Below are positions 22,289 through 22,769 of a stretch of 22,769 nucleotides of DNA, one piece after another (the first letter of the stretch is position 1; each line of letters opens with the position of its first letter). This DNA comes from Erysipelothrix rhusiopathiae (GTDB lineage Bacteria > Bacillota_I > Bacilli_A > Erysipelotrichales > Erysipelotrichaceae), in NCBI GenBank assembly GCA_902797585.1, contig CADBTK010000053.1:1-22769 (forward strand), in the 5' to 3' direction. Under the pieces are notes generated by a model that was not told where the DNA came from, did no database searches, and saw only the letters and a list, made by a program, of their open reading frames with translations. The position numbers and the translations under genes are program-made.

Positions 22289-22769
22289 AGATAGGCATAT
22301 GAATAATCAGAAATACATTCATATGCCTTTTCATATACTTTCTGAGCACTCATATGAATAAAATATCCCCTATCATATGTATACTTCTTATTTTCCTATT
22401 TTTAAGCTTAAAAATATATTAATTACATGATAATAGGAAAATTCTAATACTTTTCCTATGAATGCTCCTATAGTAGCTTCTATTCTTAATTAAAATACAT
22501 GATAAAAGAAAAGTTTCTATAACATTTTGATCAGATCTATTCATATATCATTTCTATTCATAGGAATGTTCATATCTTATTGTTTATAAAGAATTTGTTA
22601 TTATTTATTATTGTTTCTTACGTTCATATGAACAATTTTGTAATATTCATATCCATTTTCATATAAAAATATTACTTCATATGAAAATTCAGAGACAAAT
22701 TCATACGATTATCCTCTCTTCATATGAATAAATCATATAGTTATAGTATAGTTGTGAATGCTCATATGA
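22289..22769. repeat. AT-rich non-coding region with repeated CATATG palindromes
   Basis: No gene-like frame is present. CATATG occurs eight times: 22296, 22320, 22351, 22374, 22625, 22678, 22721 and 22763. Three copies extend to CATATGAATAA (22296, 22351, 22721); others form longer palindromes GTTCATATGAAC (22623-22634) and TTCATATGAA (22676-22685). Single-base variants (CATATA, CATATC, CATACG) are interspersed. A nested dyad lies at 22390-22442. The motif is not enriched in the other intergenic regions of the window. Function unknown; candidates are binding sites for a regulator of the gene beyond the window, or degenerate repeats. Confidence 0.75.
22293..22331 (+). terminator. Second, longer hairpin after recR built on CATATG
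   Basis: AGGCATATGAAT (22293-22304) and ATTCATATGCCT (22317-22328) form a perfect 12-bp inverted repeat around a 12-base loop, followed by TTTT. It can act as a back-up terminator, but its arms carry the CATATG motif repeated through the rest of the intergenic region. Confidence 0.6.

Noticed and set aside
22289..22769. CRISPR array or insertion sequence in the CATATG-rich end region
   Set aside because: Repeat units are only 6-12 bases, unevenly spaced, palindromic, with no uniform spacers and no transposase frame.

Overview
This window is the replication-origin neighbourhood of an AT-rich, low-GC Gram-positive bacterium (Bacillota). The gene order dnaA-dnaN-S4 gene-recF-gyrB-gyrA, with rpmH-rnpA-yidC-jag running the other way, a T-box leader on serS, a small bacterial SRP RNA next to tadA, two lipoproteins with clear lipoboxes and a FemABX enzyme all point to this phylum. 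The style (FemX beside dnaA, pth-mfd directly after jag, no mnmE/mnmG/rsmG/parAB block) is compatible with an Erysipelotrichia-like lineage, but that placement is inference. There are no mobile elements, CRISPR arrays, tRNAs or rRNAs.

Layout. Positions 1-5252 are on the minus strand: partial mfd, pth, jag, yidC, rnpA, rpmH, then femX. The stretch 5253-5592 is the divergent femX/dnaA region, full of TTATCC-core DnaA boxes; a second box cluster plus a DnaA-trio-like tract lies between dnaA and dnaN (6952-7095). Together they look like a bipartite oriC. To the right, on the plus strand, come dnaA, dnaN (with its own terminator) and a tightly overlapping S4/recF/gyrB/gyrA operon. A four-gene minus-strand block follows (14121-17138): thioredoxin, single-domain rhodanese, CoA-disulfide reductase-rhodanese fusion and a Crp/Fnr-family regulator. 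The plus strand then resumes with T-box-serS, a small lipoprotein, SRP RNA, tadA, dnaX and recR. The window ends in about 500 bases of AT-rich non-coding DNA packed with CATATG palindromes.

How it works together. Most of the window is replication, repair, translation and membrane-insertion housekeeping, oriented away from oriC. The minus-strand redox/sulfur block is the accessory-looking part and is head-on to replication. Its promoter carries a TGTGA-N5-TCACA operator centred about 41 bases before the predicted transcription start, with no -35 box, as expected of a class II Crp/Fnr-activated promoter; the last gene of the operon encodes a Crp-like protein whose recognition helix keeps the R-E-x-x-x-R pattern that reads TGTGA in E. 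coli CRP but which lacks the cAMP-binding cassette. This suggests an autoregulated thiol/sulfane-sulfur module with a non-cAMP signal. A perfect 16-bp parS site (TGTTTCACGTGAAACA) is embedded in the non-conserved linker of dnaX, so this origin region probably also nucleates ParB for chromosome segregation.
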